This document shows, piece by piece, positions 1 through 6,076 of a stretch of DNA of 6,120 bases. The DNA is from an uncultured Pseudomonadota bacterium. GTDB taxonomy: Bacteria; Myxococcota_A; Polyangia; HGW-17. Numbering within the stretch: the stretch's first letter is position 1; the number at the start of each line of letters is the position of its first letter. Below the pieces are notes generated by a model. The model had not been told where the DNA came from and did no database searches. It saw only the letters and a list, made by a program, of their open reading frames with translations. A program made the translations under genes and the position numbers. The stretch is taken from the NCBI GenBank assembly GCA_938004375.1, contig CALKWH010000442.1:1-6120 (forward strand), in the 5' to 3' direction.

Positions 1-45
1 CCACCGAGATCTACACTCTTTCCCTACACGACGCTCTTCCGATCT
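1..45 (+). other. Illumina TruSeq universal (P5-side) adapter, not genomic
   Basis: The first 45 bases match the 3' part of the TruSeq universal adapter, beginning CCACCGAGATCTACAC and ending CGCTCTTCCGATCT, with no i5 index inside it. Genomic sequence starts at base 46. Read in the frame of the following gene, the adapter adds a spurious peptide PPRSTLFPYTTLFRS in front of the real protein. Any gene call extending into this stretch is an artefact. Confidence 0.98.
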
Positions 46-438
46 CTGATCACGGTGGCCGCCTTCGGGGTGCTCTCCGCGCTCTACATGCTGGTGCTCG
101 ACAAACGGCGCGAGATCTCCATCCTCAAGGCCCTGGGCGCCTCGGACCACTCCGTGGCCCGGGTGTTCATCCTCGCGGGGGTCATCATCGGCTCCCTGGG
201 CATGGTCATCGGCCAGAGCATCGGCATGCTCATGAGTTGGGTGCTGCGGGCCTACTCCTTCCCGCTGGATCCCGAGGTCTACATCATCAACCGGCTGCCC
301 GTGTCGATCCAGTTCGACAACCTGGCCATGATATCCCTGACCACCGTCGTCCTGTGCATCCTGGCGACGCTGTTCCCCGCCCTCAAGGCGGCGCGGGCCC
401 GCCCGGTGGAGGGCTTCCTCCAGAAGAAGAGCCTCTGA
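46..438 (+). CDS. lolC/E: Lipoprotein-releasing ABC transporter permease, LolC/LolE family, C-terminal part only
   Basis: The last 130 residues of an inner-membrane permease. In the Lol system this subunit works with the ATPase LolD to extract outer-membrane lipoproteins from the inner membrane and hand them to LolA. Visible parts are the end of one membrane helix (about residues 1-18); a cytoplasmic coupling segment KRREISILKALGAS (20-33), typical of FtsX/MacB/LolC permeases; a helix at about 40-67; a short periplasmic stretch with VYIINRLPVSIQF (78-90); a last helix at about 92-112; and the family ending FPALKAARARPVEGF (110-124). The RLPV segment favours LolC/LolE over MacB or FtsX. Which of LolC or LolE cannot be decided from the C-terminus. 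The 5' truncation is caused by the adapter junction at base 46, so the GTG at 55 is not the true start. The stop codon shares one base with the next ATG (TGATG), indicating translational coupling to the NadD fusion gene. Confidence 0.88.
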   Translation: MITVAAFGVLSALYMLVLDKRREISILKALGASDHSVARVFILAGVIIGSLGMVIGQSIGMLMSWVLRAYSFPLDPEVYIINRLPVSIQFDNLAMISLTTVVLCILATLFPALKAARARPVEGFLQKKSL

Positions 439-1850
439 TGCAGCCGCGCGTCGCCCTGTTCGGAGGCAGTTTCAATCCCCCCCACGCCGGCCACGCCCAG
501 GTGGTCCTGCACCTGTTGCACGCCGGCTTCGACGAGGTGTGGGCGATCCCCGCGGGAGTCCATCCCTTCGGCAAGGAACTGGCCCCCTTCTCCCATCGGG
601 AGGCCATGCTGCGCCTGGCCCTTTCGGACTTTGGTCCCCGGGTGCGGGTCTGCCTCATCGAGGCGGAACTGCCCGCTCCGTCCCGCACCTTCGACACGGT
701 TTCGGAGCTGGTCCGCCGGTACCCGGGGCGCGCCTTCCACCTGGCCCTCGGGGAGGACCAGCGGGCCGACCTGCCACGTTGGCACCGCATCGCCGACCTG
801 AGGGAGCTGGTCCCGTTCTTTTTCGTGGGGCGGGGCGCCTGGACATCGGGCGACGACCAGGTCCGCATCCCGGACTACTCCTCCACCGAGCTGCGCCGGC
901 GCTTCGCGGCAGGGGAGATTCCCCGGGGTTGGCTGCACGCCCGGGTGTGCGACTACATTCTGGCCCGGGGCCTGTATGGGAGCCGCCGGTCACCCGCCGC
1001 AGGGCGGCCCCGCTGCGCCGTGGTCGGTCTCGGCCGGGTCGGCGGCTCGCTGGTCTCCACTCTGCTGGCGGCGGGGCTGGCCCCCGCCTGGGGCGCGGAT
1101 CCCGATCCCGGTCGCCGGGAGCGGGTCGGGGCCTCGGAGCTCCCCCTGTTTTCGGACTGGATCGAGGCCTGGCGGCGGGATCCGGACGTGGACCTGCTGT
1201 TCTTCTGCACCCCCGATCCGTGGCGTCCGCAGGCCCCCGCCGGGCTCTTCACGACGGCGCCCGCGTGTCTGCACACCGGCGGGATGCACCGACCCGCCGA
1301 GGTGCTCGCCGGGCTCGGCCTCCCGCCGGAGCGCCTGGGCATCATGCACCCCGTTCGCAGCGTCCCCGAGCCCGGGATCGACCTCAGGGATGGATGGTTC
1401 TCCTTCACCGGTGGTGCCCCGCTGCGGGAGGCCCTGGAGCCGCTCGTCGCGCTCCTGCGGCTCCGGCTGGCCGTCGTCGGGGAGGCGGACCGGATGGCCT
1501 TTCACGCCGCCTGCGCGCTGGCGGCCAACGGATCCCAGGTGCTCGAGGCGCGCGCCGCCGGGCTGTTCGGCGCGCTGGGACTCGGGTCCGAGGAGGCCCG
1601 CGCCCTGGTGGGGCAGTTGGTGCGGTCCGCCCTGGAAGGCTGGGAGGCCGGCGGGCCGGCGGGCTTCACCGGCCCCTGGGCCCGCGGGGACGAGGCGGTC
1701 TCGGAGCTCCACCGGCACGCCCTGACCCGGCTGGCACCCGAACTGGAGCCCATGTACCTCGCGCTGAAGGCCGCCGCCGGGTCGCAAGGCGGTGGGGCAC
1801 CGGGCGGGCCTCCCGGGGACGGCACCGGCGGGGAAAACGTGCCGGAATGA
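438..1850 (+). CDS. nadD: Fusion protein: nicotinate mononucleotide adenylyltransferase (NadD) plus Rossmann/DUF2520 domain
   Basis: A 470-residue, probably cytosolic, two-domain protein. Residues 1-181 are NadD, which adenylates nicotinate mononucleotide to deamido-NAD in NAD synthesis. They carry the nucleotidyl-transfer motif GGSFNPPHAGH (9-19), FGKELAPFSHREAM (44-57), LGEDQRADLPRWHR (104-117), the closing SSTELRRR (148-155) and the usual family end CDYILARGLYG (171-181). After a short basic linker, residues 192-445 hold a nucleotide-binding GLGRVGGS (197-204), FFCTPD (255-260), HTGG (279-282), HPVRSV (304-309), then the DUF2520 helical part with FHAACALAANGSQ (355-367) and TGPWARGD (411-418). 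DUF2520 proteins resemble pyrroline-5-carboxylate and ketopantoate reductases; PanG of Francisella, a ketopantoate reductase, is to my knowledge a relative. The substrate here is unknown. A Gly-rich tail (449-468) follows. The ATG at 438 fits the NadD N-terminus, with a purine-rich AGAAGAAGAG at 422-431 as the likely ribosome site. No stop or frame change is seen at the junction. NadD is near certain; the activity of the second half is a guess. Confidence 0.92.
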   Translation: MQPRVALFGGSFNPPHAGHAQVVLHLLHAGFDEVWAIPAGVHPFGKELAPFSHREAMLRLALSDFGPRVRVCLIEAELPAPSRTFDTVSELVRRYPGRAFHLALGEDQRADLPRWHRIADLRELVPFFFVGRGAWTSGDDQVRIPDYSSTELRRRFAAGEIPRGWLHARVCDYILARGLYGSRRSPAAGRPRCAVVGLGRVGGSLVSTLLAAGLAPAWGADPDPGRRERVGASELPLFSDWIEAWRRDPDVDLLFFCTPDPWRPQAPAGLFTTAPACLHTGGMHRPAEVLAGLGLPPERLGIMHPVRSVPEPGIDLRDGWFSFTGGAPLREALEPLVALLRLRLAVVGEADRMAFHAACALAANGSQVLEARAAGLFGALGLGSEEARALVGQLVRSALEGWEAGGPAGFTGPWARGDEAVSELHRHALTRLAPELEPMYLALKAAAGSQGGGAPGGPPGDGTGGENVPE

Positions 1851-1857
1851 CCGTGAC

Positions 1858-1869
1858 TTTTCATGAAAA
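1858..1869. repeat. Perfect 12-bp palindrome TTTTCATGAAAA, possible operator
   Basis: TTTTCATGAAAA reads identically on both strands. It lies 7 bases after the stop of the NadD fusion gene and ends 4 bases before the -35 hexamer of the candidate promoter of the FHA gene. An AT-only flank within GC-rich DNA stands out. It could be a dimeric regulator site or an AT-rich upstream promoter element. It is too weak and too AT-rich to be an ordinary intrinsic terminator. No regulator family is assigned. Confidence 0.5.
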
Positions 1870-1873
1870 TACC

Positions 1874-1902
1874 TTGACTTCCTAATTGGATGGAAATACG
1901 CT
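1874..1902 (+). promoter_or_regulatory. Candidate sigma70-type promoter for the FHA gene
   Basis: TTGACT (1874-1879) matches five of six bases of the -35 consensus. It is followed, after exactly 17 bases, by TACGCT (1897-1902), which keeps the first, second and sixth bases of the -10 box. The surrounding gap 1851-1941 is clearly more AT-rich than the genes on either side. Transcription would start near 1908-1910, giving a leader of about 30 bases to the FHA gene. This is a motif match only; the -10 is imperfect. Confidence 0.55.
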
Positions 1903-1924
1903 ACGAACAGCTTGGCTTCTTCAA

Positions 1925-1944
1925 AGAGGCGAATTGTGGCGATG
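1925..1944 (+). promoter_or_regulatory. Ribosome binding site and ambiguous start of the FHA gene
   Basis: AGAGG at 1925-1929 is the only clear Shine-Dalgarno-like sequence. It lies 6 bases before an in-frame GTG (1936) and 12 bases before the ATG (1942). Family members typically begin directly with a KLIIEDDE-like segment, which fits either choice: the GTG would add only two residues (Met-Ala). A TTG at 1912 is also in frame, but it lies upstream of the ribosome site and practically at the predicted transcription start, so it is unlikely. Confidence 0.5.
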
Positions 1945-3828
1945 TTAAAACTCATCATAGAAGACGATGAAAAGCAAGTGAAGGTCGTGCGCCTCCTGCG
2001 GGACGAGGTCACCATCGGACGCAAGGAAGGAAACACGATTCGCCTGACGGAGCGCAACGTCTCCCGGCGTCACGCGCGCCTGATTCAGCGCCCGGAGGGG
2101 ATCCTCCTCGAGGATCTCGGGAGCTACAACGGCGTAAAGGTCAACGGCGATCGGATCACCGAGCCCCTGCCCATTTCCGAGGGCGACAAGATCGTCATCG
2201 GCGACTACACCCTCATGCTCAAGCTCGACGAGCAGGAGGGGGCGGTGGATCCGTTCGAGGAGATGGCCACGGTCCCCGTGGAGCGGGTCGACCTCGAGGC
2301 CGTCACCGGGGTCGCGGCGCCTGCGGCTGCACCCGCTGCGGCGGCACCCGCTGCGGCGGCCGTGTCGCTCCCGTCCCAGCCCGCCGTGGCGTCGGTCCCG
2401 GCCATCGCGGCGGTGTCCGAACCCGCGCCGTTCGCGGCGGAGCAGGGCACCCAACTGATCCCCGCTGCCGAGGTGGCCCAGCTCGTGCTGCTCACCTCCA
2501 ACCAGGCGGGGACCTTCTACTCCATCGACCGCACGCCCATGATCATTGGGCGCACCTCCGAGAACGACATCGTCATCGATCACAAGTCCATCTCGCGCAA
2601 TCACGCCAAGATCTCGTTCGCCAACGGCATCTACTCCGTCACCGACATGCAGAGCGCCAACGGCGTGCGGATCAACGGGGAGCCCTACGAGAACATGTCC
2701 CTGCGCAAAGGGGACACCCTGGATCTGGGGCACGTCCGCCTGCGCTTCGTCGCGCCCGGCGAGAAATTCGACTACGTCGCCGAGTCCTACAACGTGTCCG
2801 GTGACAGGAGCAACAAGGGCATCATCATCATCGCTTTGGTTCTGGTGGTCGCCGTGGGGATCGGCTTCGTGGCCTTCGGGTCCAAGCTCTTCGGCGGCAA
2901 GGGGGACGACGTGGCCGCCTCGAAGCCCACCGGGGTCACGGTCGAGCAGGTCACCACCCGACTCGAGGAACTGAAGAAGAACCGACAGTGGCGCGAAGCC
3001 ATCCAATTGATCGACGAGACGGTGAACAAGGGCGAGCTGCCCCAGTCCGATCGCGATCGGCTCGCCGCCCAGAAGCCCGAGCTGCAAAAGAACCAGGAAC
3101 ATGACACGGCAATCAAGCAAGTGGACGGTGTCCAGATCCCCAAGGAACAGTGGGTGGCCGCCTACCAGGCCATGAGCTCGATTCCGCAGGGCGCGGTCTA
3201 TTACGACGAGGCGCAGAAACGGGTCGAGACGATCCGTACGAGCTTCCTGCAGGCGGCGGTGCCCCGGGCCAAGCAGGACGTGCTCTCCAAGAACTGCCCC
3301 GACATCGACGCCCTGATCAAGACCGCCAACGAGCTGGCGCTGCCCACCGATCGGCAGTCGGAGCTGGTCGAACATCAAAAGGCCTGCGCCGCTGGCGGCC
3401 CGGTGGTCGCCATGACCCCGGACATGCCCGCCGACATGCCGCCGGACGTGCCCGTGGACATGCCCCCCGACATGCCGCCGGACATGCCCCCCGACATGGT
3501 CCCCGTCATGACCCCGGACATGCCCGCCGACATGCCCGCCGACATGCCCGCCGACATGACGCCCTCGGGCAAGCCCTCCAACGAGGAGGCCGAGGCCTGG
3601 CTGAACCAGGCCTGGGCGGCCAAGGACTCCGACTGCTCCAAGGCCGTCAAACTGGCGCAGAAGTCCTACGCCGTGACGCACAACAACAAGGCCGTGCTCA
3701 TCGTCGGCCTCTGCGGCTGCAAGGAAAAGAACACCGGCTGGGCCAAGTGGGCCTATTCCCGGATCGCCAGCGGTCAGAAGAAGACCATCCAGAGCCTCTG
3801 CTCCAAGAACGGGATCGAGTTGAACTGA
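1942..3828 (+). CDS. Single-pass membrane protein with two FHA domains and a periplasmic repeat/TPR-like C-terminal half
   Basis: A 628-residue protein. FHA domains bind phosphothreonine peptides, so the cytoplasmic half probably docks onto a partner phosphorylated by a Ser/Thr kinase. FHA1 spans about residues 2-95, with IGR (25-27), SRRHARL (41-47) and SYNGVKVNG (61-69). An Ala/Pro-rich linker (123-168) follows. FHA2 spans about 180-272, with IIGR (201-204), SISRNHAKI (216-224) and SANGVRING (238-246). The key Arg, Ser-Arg-x-His and Asn-Gly positions are present in both, so both look able to bind. One membrane helix lies at 293-313; no signal peptide is seen, so the FHA part should be cytoplasmic and residues after 314 periplasmic. 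That part has a charged helical region (335-480), an Asp-Met-Pro-x repeat (491-540) and a final helical, TPR-like stretch (545-628) with Cys564, 591, 593 and 620. No catalytic motif is seen. The ATG at 1942 is chosen; GTG at 1936 is possible. Its own promoter lies upstream and pyruvate kinase follows after 83 bases. The partner and process are unknown. Confidence 0.87.
   Translation: MLKLIIEDDEKQVKVVRLLRDEVTIGRKEGNTIRLTERNVSRRHARLIQRPEGILLEDLGSYNGVKVNGDRITEPLPISEGDKIVIGDYTLMLKLDEQEGAVDPFEEMATVPVERVDLEAVTGVAAPAAAPAAAAPAAAAVSLPSQPAVASVPAIAAVSEPAPFAAEQGTQLIPAAEVAQLVLLTSNQAGTFYSIDRTPMIIGRTSENDIVIDHKSISRNHAKISFANGIYSVTDMQSANGVRINGEPYENMSLRKGDTLDLGHVRLRFVAPGEKFDYVAESYNVSGDRSNKGIIIIALVLVVAVGIGFVAFGSKLFGGKGDDVAASKPTGVTVEQVTTRLEELKKNRQWREAIQLIDETVNKGELPQSDRDRLAAQKPELQKNQEHDTAIKQVDGVQIPKEQWVAAYQAMSSIPQGAVYYDEAQKRVETIRTSFLQAAVPRAKQDVLSKNCPDIDALIKTANELALPTDRQSELVEHQKACAAGGPVVAMTPDMPADMPPDVPVDMPPDMPPDMPPDMVPVMTPDMPADMPADMPADMTPSGKPSNEEAEAWLNQAWAAKDSDCSKAVKLAQKSYAVTHNNKAVLIVGLCGCKEKNTGWAKWAYSRIASGQKKTIQSLCSKNGIELN
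3412..3561 (+). repeat. In-frame 12-base tandem repeat encoding Asp-Met-Pro-x
   Basis: About 150 bases within the FHA gene consist of degenerate 12-base units of the type GACATGCCCGCC, coding residues 491-540 as repeated D-M-P-A or D-M-P-P with variants such as DVPV and DMVPVMTP. A 30-base block starting at 3411 recurs exactly at 3507, an offset of 96 bases or eight units, which indicates duplication inside the array. The encoded segment is acidic and Pro-rich and is probably an extended, unstructured spacer on the periplasmic side. Codon use is nearly uniform, so the array may vary in length between strains. Confidence 0.9.
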
Positions 3829-3911
3829 TCCCCGACCGCCCTCCGGATCGCCCCGCCCCTGATCATCCGGCGCCCCCGCTCCCGGGGTGACGCCCGAACC
3901 TTGGAGGGAAC

Positions 3912-5297
3912 ATGCGTAAAACCAAGATTGTGGCGACTCTGGGGCCGGCGACGGCCAGCGACGAGGTGCTCTCGCGCCTGATCGAGGCCGGAGTGGACGT
4001 GGTCCGGCTCAACTTCTCCCACGGCACCCACGAAGGGCACGCGAAGAGCTTCGCCCGCGTCAAGGCCGAGGCCCAGCGCCAGAAGAAGCACGTCGCGGTC
4101 TTCGGCGACCTGTGCGGTCCCAAGATCCGCACCGGCGATCTCGGCGAGGGGTTGATCCTCGAGCGCGGCGCCGAGGTGGTGCTGGTCCCGGACGGCCACG
4201 CCGGCGGCATCGGCATCACCAACGAGGAGTGCTTCACCGACGTGCAGGTGGGCGATCCCGTGATGCTCGACGACGGGTATCTGGCCTTCGAGGTGACCCG
4301 CAAGGAGCCGGGAAAACTGATCTGCCGCGTCGTCACGGGGGGGCGCCTCAAGAGCCACAAGGGGGTGAACTTCCCGAACACGAAGCTCTCCCTGTGTGCG
4401 CTCACCGAGAAGGATCGGGAGGACGCGTACTTCGGGATGGATCTGGGCCTGGACTTCTTTGCGCTGTCGTTCGTGCAGACCCCCGAGGACGTGATGGAGT
4501 TGAAGGGCATCTGCGGCCGCACGGGGGTCATCGCCAAGATCGAGCGGCCCGTGGCGCTCTCCAACCTCGACGGGATCCTGTCCGCAGCCGACGGCTTCAT
4601 GGTCGCCCGCGGGGATCTGGGCGTGGAGCGGGGGTTCGAGCACGTGCCGGCCATCCAGAAGCGACTGATCCGGGAGTCCCGGCTGCGCGCCAAGCCGGTG
4701 ATCACCGCCACTCAGATGCTCGAGTCCATGATCCAGAACCCCACCCCCACGCGCGCCGAGGTCTCCGACGTGGCCAACGCCGTCCTCGACGGCACCTCCG
4801 CGGTCATGCTGTCGGCCGAGACCGCGGCTGGTCAGTATCCCGTCGAGGCGGTGAAGATGATGACCCGCATCATCGACGCCGTCGAAGGGGATCCGTTCTT
4901 CGAGACCGTGCCGCTCGTGTTCCCGGCGGCCACGACCTTCACCCAGGCGATCTCGGGGGCGGCCGTCGCCGCCATCGGTAGCCTAGACGTCAAGCTCGTC
5001 GCCGTGTTCTCCCAGACCGGCGAGACGGCCCGCGAGCTGGCCAAGCACCACGCGCGGGTGCCCATCGTCGCGCTCACCTCCCGCCTGGAGGTGCTCGCCT
5101 GCATGTCCCTCGAGTGGGGGGTCGTCCCGTTGTACTGTCCGGCGCTGTCCTCCCCTGGGGAGATGGTCCAGACCTGCCAGAACCTGCTGCTCGAAAACGG
5201 CCTGGTCCGCCCCGGTGACCGCATCGCCATCTCCATGGGTTTCGAGGTCGATGGTCCGGGCCGCACCAACACGCTCAAGCTTCACGTCATCGGTTGA
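3912..5297 (+). CDS. pyk: Pyruvate kinase
   Basis: A 461-residue cytosolic enzyme for the last step of glycolysis, phosphoenolpyruvate plus ADP to pyruvate plus ATP. The length is normal for the short bacterial form. The barrel domain carries TKIVATLGPAT (4-14), RLNFSHG (32-38) with the substrate Arg32, and DLCGPKIRTG (66-75). The mobile B domain lies at about 75-160. The catalytic Lys209 and metal-binding Glu211 are in IAKIERP, and the second metal ligand Asp235 in ARGDLG. The helix KPVITATQMLESM (261-273) and NPTPTRAEVSDVANAVLDG (276-294) are canonical. The C-terminal domain (about 340-461) has the effector-loop position FSQTGETAR (366-374) and GPGRTNTLKL (448-457). No active-site residue is missing. 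Lys71 replaces the Glu that in rabbit enzyme (Glu117) goes with potassium dependence. The ATG at 3912 is preceded by GGAGG at 3903-3907. No clear promoter is visible in the 83-base gap, so read-through from the FHA gene is possible. Confidence 0.97.
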   Translation: MRKTKIVATLGPATASDEVLSRLIEAGVDVVRLNFSHGTHEGHAKSFARVKAEAQRQKKHVAVFGDLCGPKIRTGDLGEGLILERGAEVVLVPDGHAGGIGITNEECFTDVQVGDPVMLDDGYLAFEVTRKEPGKLICRVVTGGRLKSHKGVNFPNTKLSLCALTEKDREDAYFGMDLGLDFFALSFVQTPEDVMELKGICGRTGVIAKIERPVALSNLDGILSAADGFMVARGDLGVERGFEHVPAIQKRLIRESRLRAKPVITATQMLESMIQNPTPTRAEVSDVANAVLDGTSAVMLSAETAAGQYPVEAVKMMTRIIDAVEGDPFFETVPLVFPAATTFTQAISGAAVAAIGSLDVKLVAVFSQTGETARELAKHHARVPIVALTSRLEVLACMSLEWGVVPLYCPALSSPGEMVQTCQNLLLENGLVRPGDRIAISMGFEVDGPGRTNTLKLHVIG

Positions 5298-5305
5298 TCA
5301 GTTCT

Positions 5306-5635
5306 TCACTCGGCGTTATCGTCGGAGGGGGTCGCCGTGGTCGAGGCGGGGGTGCGGGACGGTTTGTCGTCGTCCCGGGCGCGCAGGACCCAGATGACGA
5401 CGCCCAGGATCAGGAGTGAGGCGACGAGGGCCCAGGGGAGCCAGCCCAGGCGGGCGCTCCGGTGTCCGTTGGCCAACGGCACGAGCGGCTCGATCTCGGG
5501 GCCGTCGAGGGGGTCGATGGGGCCCGTGTTCTCCTGCTCCAGGCGGATCAGCGCCTGGCTCTCGGTGTGACGGCGCACCGGGGTCAGGAGTTCTTCCGGG
5601 AAGTCGGAGGTGGGGCGTTCGTCGTGGTTGGACAT
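5306..5635 (-). CDS. Small single-pass membrane protein of unknown function
   Basis: A 109-residue protein that I do not recognise. Residues 1-62 are hydrophilic, acidic and proline-containing (for example TGPIDPLDGPEIEP at 37-50). One strong membrane helix spans about 63-84 (LGWLPWALVASLLILGVVIWVL), flanked by Arg on both sides, so topology is uncertain. A short tail rich in Asp, Thr, Ser and Pro (87-109) ends the protein. There is no signal peptide, Cys or catalytic motif. The ATG at 5635 is preferred because a good ribosome site sits just before it; a TTG at 5650 would add five residues but leave that site inside the gene. It lies 11 bases downstream of the truncated gene and is probably cotranscribed with it. 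Its stop is 8 bases from the stop of the converging pyruvate kinase gene. A membrane anchor or partner for the upstream gene product is only a guess. Confidence 0.72.
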   Translation of the reverse strand: MSNHDERPTSDFPEELLTPVRRHTESQALIRLEQENTGPIDPLDGPEIEPLVPLANGHRSARLGWLPWALVASLLILGVVIWVLRARDDDKPSRTPASTTATPSDDNAE

Positions 5636-5642
5636 GATTCGA

Positions 5643-5649
5643 TTCCTCA
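5643..5649 (-). promoter_or_regulatory. Ribosome binding site overlapping the upstream stop codon
   Basis: On the minus strand TGAGGAA is followed by TCGAATC and then the ATG at 5635. The TGA that begins the motif is itself the stop codon of the upstream gene (5649-5647). Ribosomes ending on that gene would sit on this site, so translational coupling of the two genes is likely. This placement is the reason for choosing ATG 5635 as start. Confidence 0.65.
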
Positions 5650-6076
5650 ACCACCCGTATATCGGCCGAGCGTGGTCAGAAATTCAGTGAATTCGACCTC
5701 GGAGAGCTGGAACAGGTTGCGCCGAAGCTGGGTGGCGATGGGTTTCTTCTTCAGTTCGAGGCCGGGATCCAGAAGCGAGAGATTGCGTAGGGACAAGAGC
5801 AGGTCGTCGCGTTTCAGGATGCTGTCGAGTTGGTTGATCTCATGGAAGAACAAGTGGATCACGCCGGACAACTCGAAGGTGAACAGCCGCTCGCCCGAGA
5901 GGCCGCGCACCCCGAAGAACGGGTGTTCCGCCGAGGCGCCGGGCATGTAGAGCTGGCGCATAACAAAGAATTCTAGCAACTGGTGGAGGCGTCGTGCGAG
6001 CAGGGGATCGGCCACGTTGGCGATGGCGCCCTCCATGCGGGCCGGGGTCCAGATGAAGGGCTCGGGCTCCTCGGTC
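5647..6076 (-). CDS. Hypothetical protein, C-terminal fragment of 142 residues
   Basis: I do not recognise this protein. Complete genomic codons begin at 6075 with TEEPEPFIWTPARMEG; the true N-terminus is lost at the adapter junction. A GTG inside the adapter (6093) creates the false beginning MCSSDL, which must be removed. What remains looks soluble and mostly alpha-helical, with amphipathic stretches such as LLARRLHQLLEFFVMRQLY and LFHEINQLDSILKRDDLLL-like segments, and a basic KKK near the end. There is no membrane helix, no Cys and no catalytic signature that I can see. It ends QLSEVEFTEFLTTLGRYTGG before the TGA. The gene runs toward pyruvate kinase and is followed 11 bases later by the small membrane protein gene. 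Coding status rests on an uninterrupted frame, protein-like composition and close coupling to the next gene. Function is unknown. Confidence 0.7.

Noticed and set aside
237..437. N-terminal extension of the NadD fusion upstream to an ATG at 237
   Set aside because: It would add 67 low-complexity residues read in a shifted frame of the permease gene. The ATG at 438 begins exactly at the NadD N-terminus and has a TGATG overlap with the preceding stop.
1820..1844. Hairpin CGGCAC / GTGCCG with a 13-base loop as terminator
   Set aside because: It lies inside the coding end of the NadD fusion gene, has only a 6-bp stem and no adjacent T tract.
46..1850. Permease-NadD neighbourhood as part of a new lipoprotein or defence system
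   Set aside because: The permease and NadD are housekeeping functions; overlap of their ends shows cotranscription but nothing indicates a shared special process.
3412..3561. Repeat array as a CRISPR
   Set aside because: Units are 12 bases, contiguous, in frame and without spacers; they encode a protein repeat.
1945..3681. Long open frame on the minus strand opposite the FHA gene
   Set aside because: It is open because of GC-rich codon bias on the plus strand and the 12-base repeat. Its product is His/Gly/Val-rich without domains, whereas the plus strand encodes clear FHA motifs.
3843..3870. Inverted repeat CCGGAT / ATCCGG between the FHA and pyruvate kinase genes
   Set aside because: Six-base arms with a 16-base loop in GC-rich DNA are expected by chance, and no T tract follows. 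I see no firm promoter or terminator in 3829-3911.
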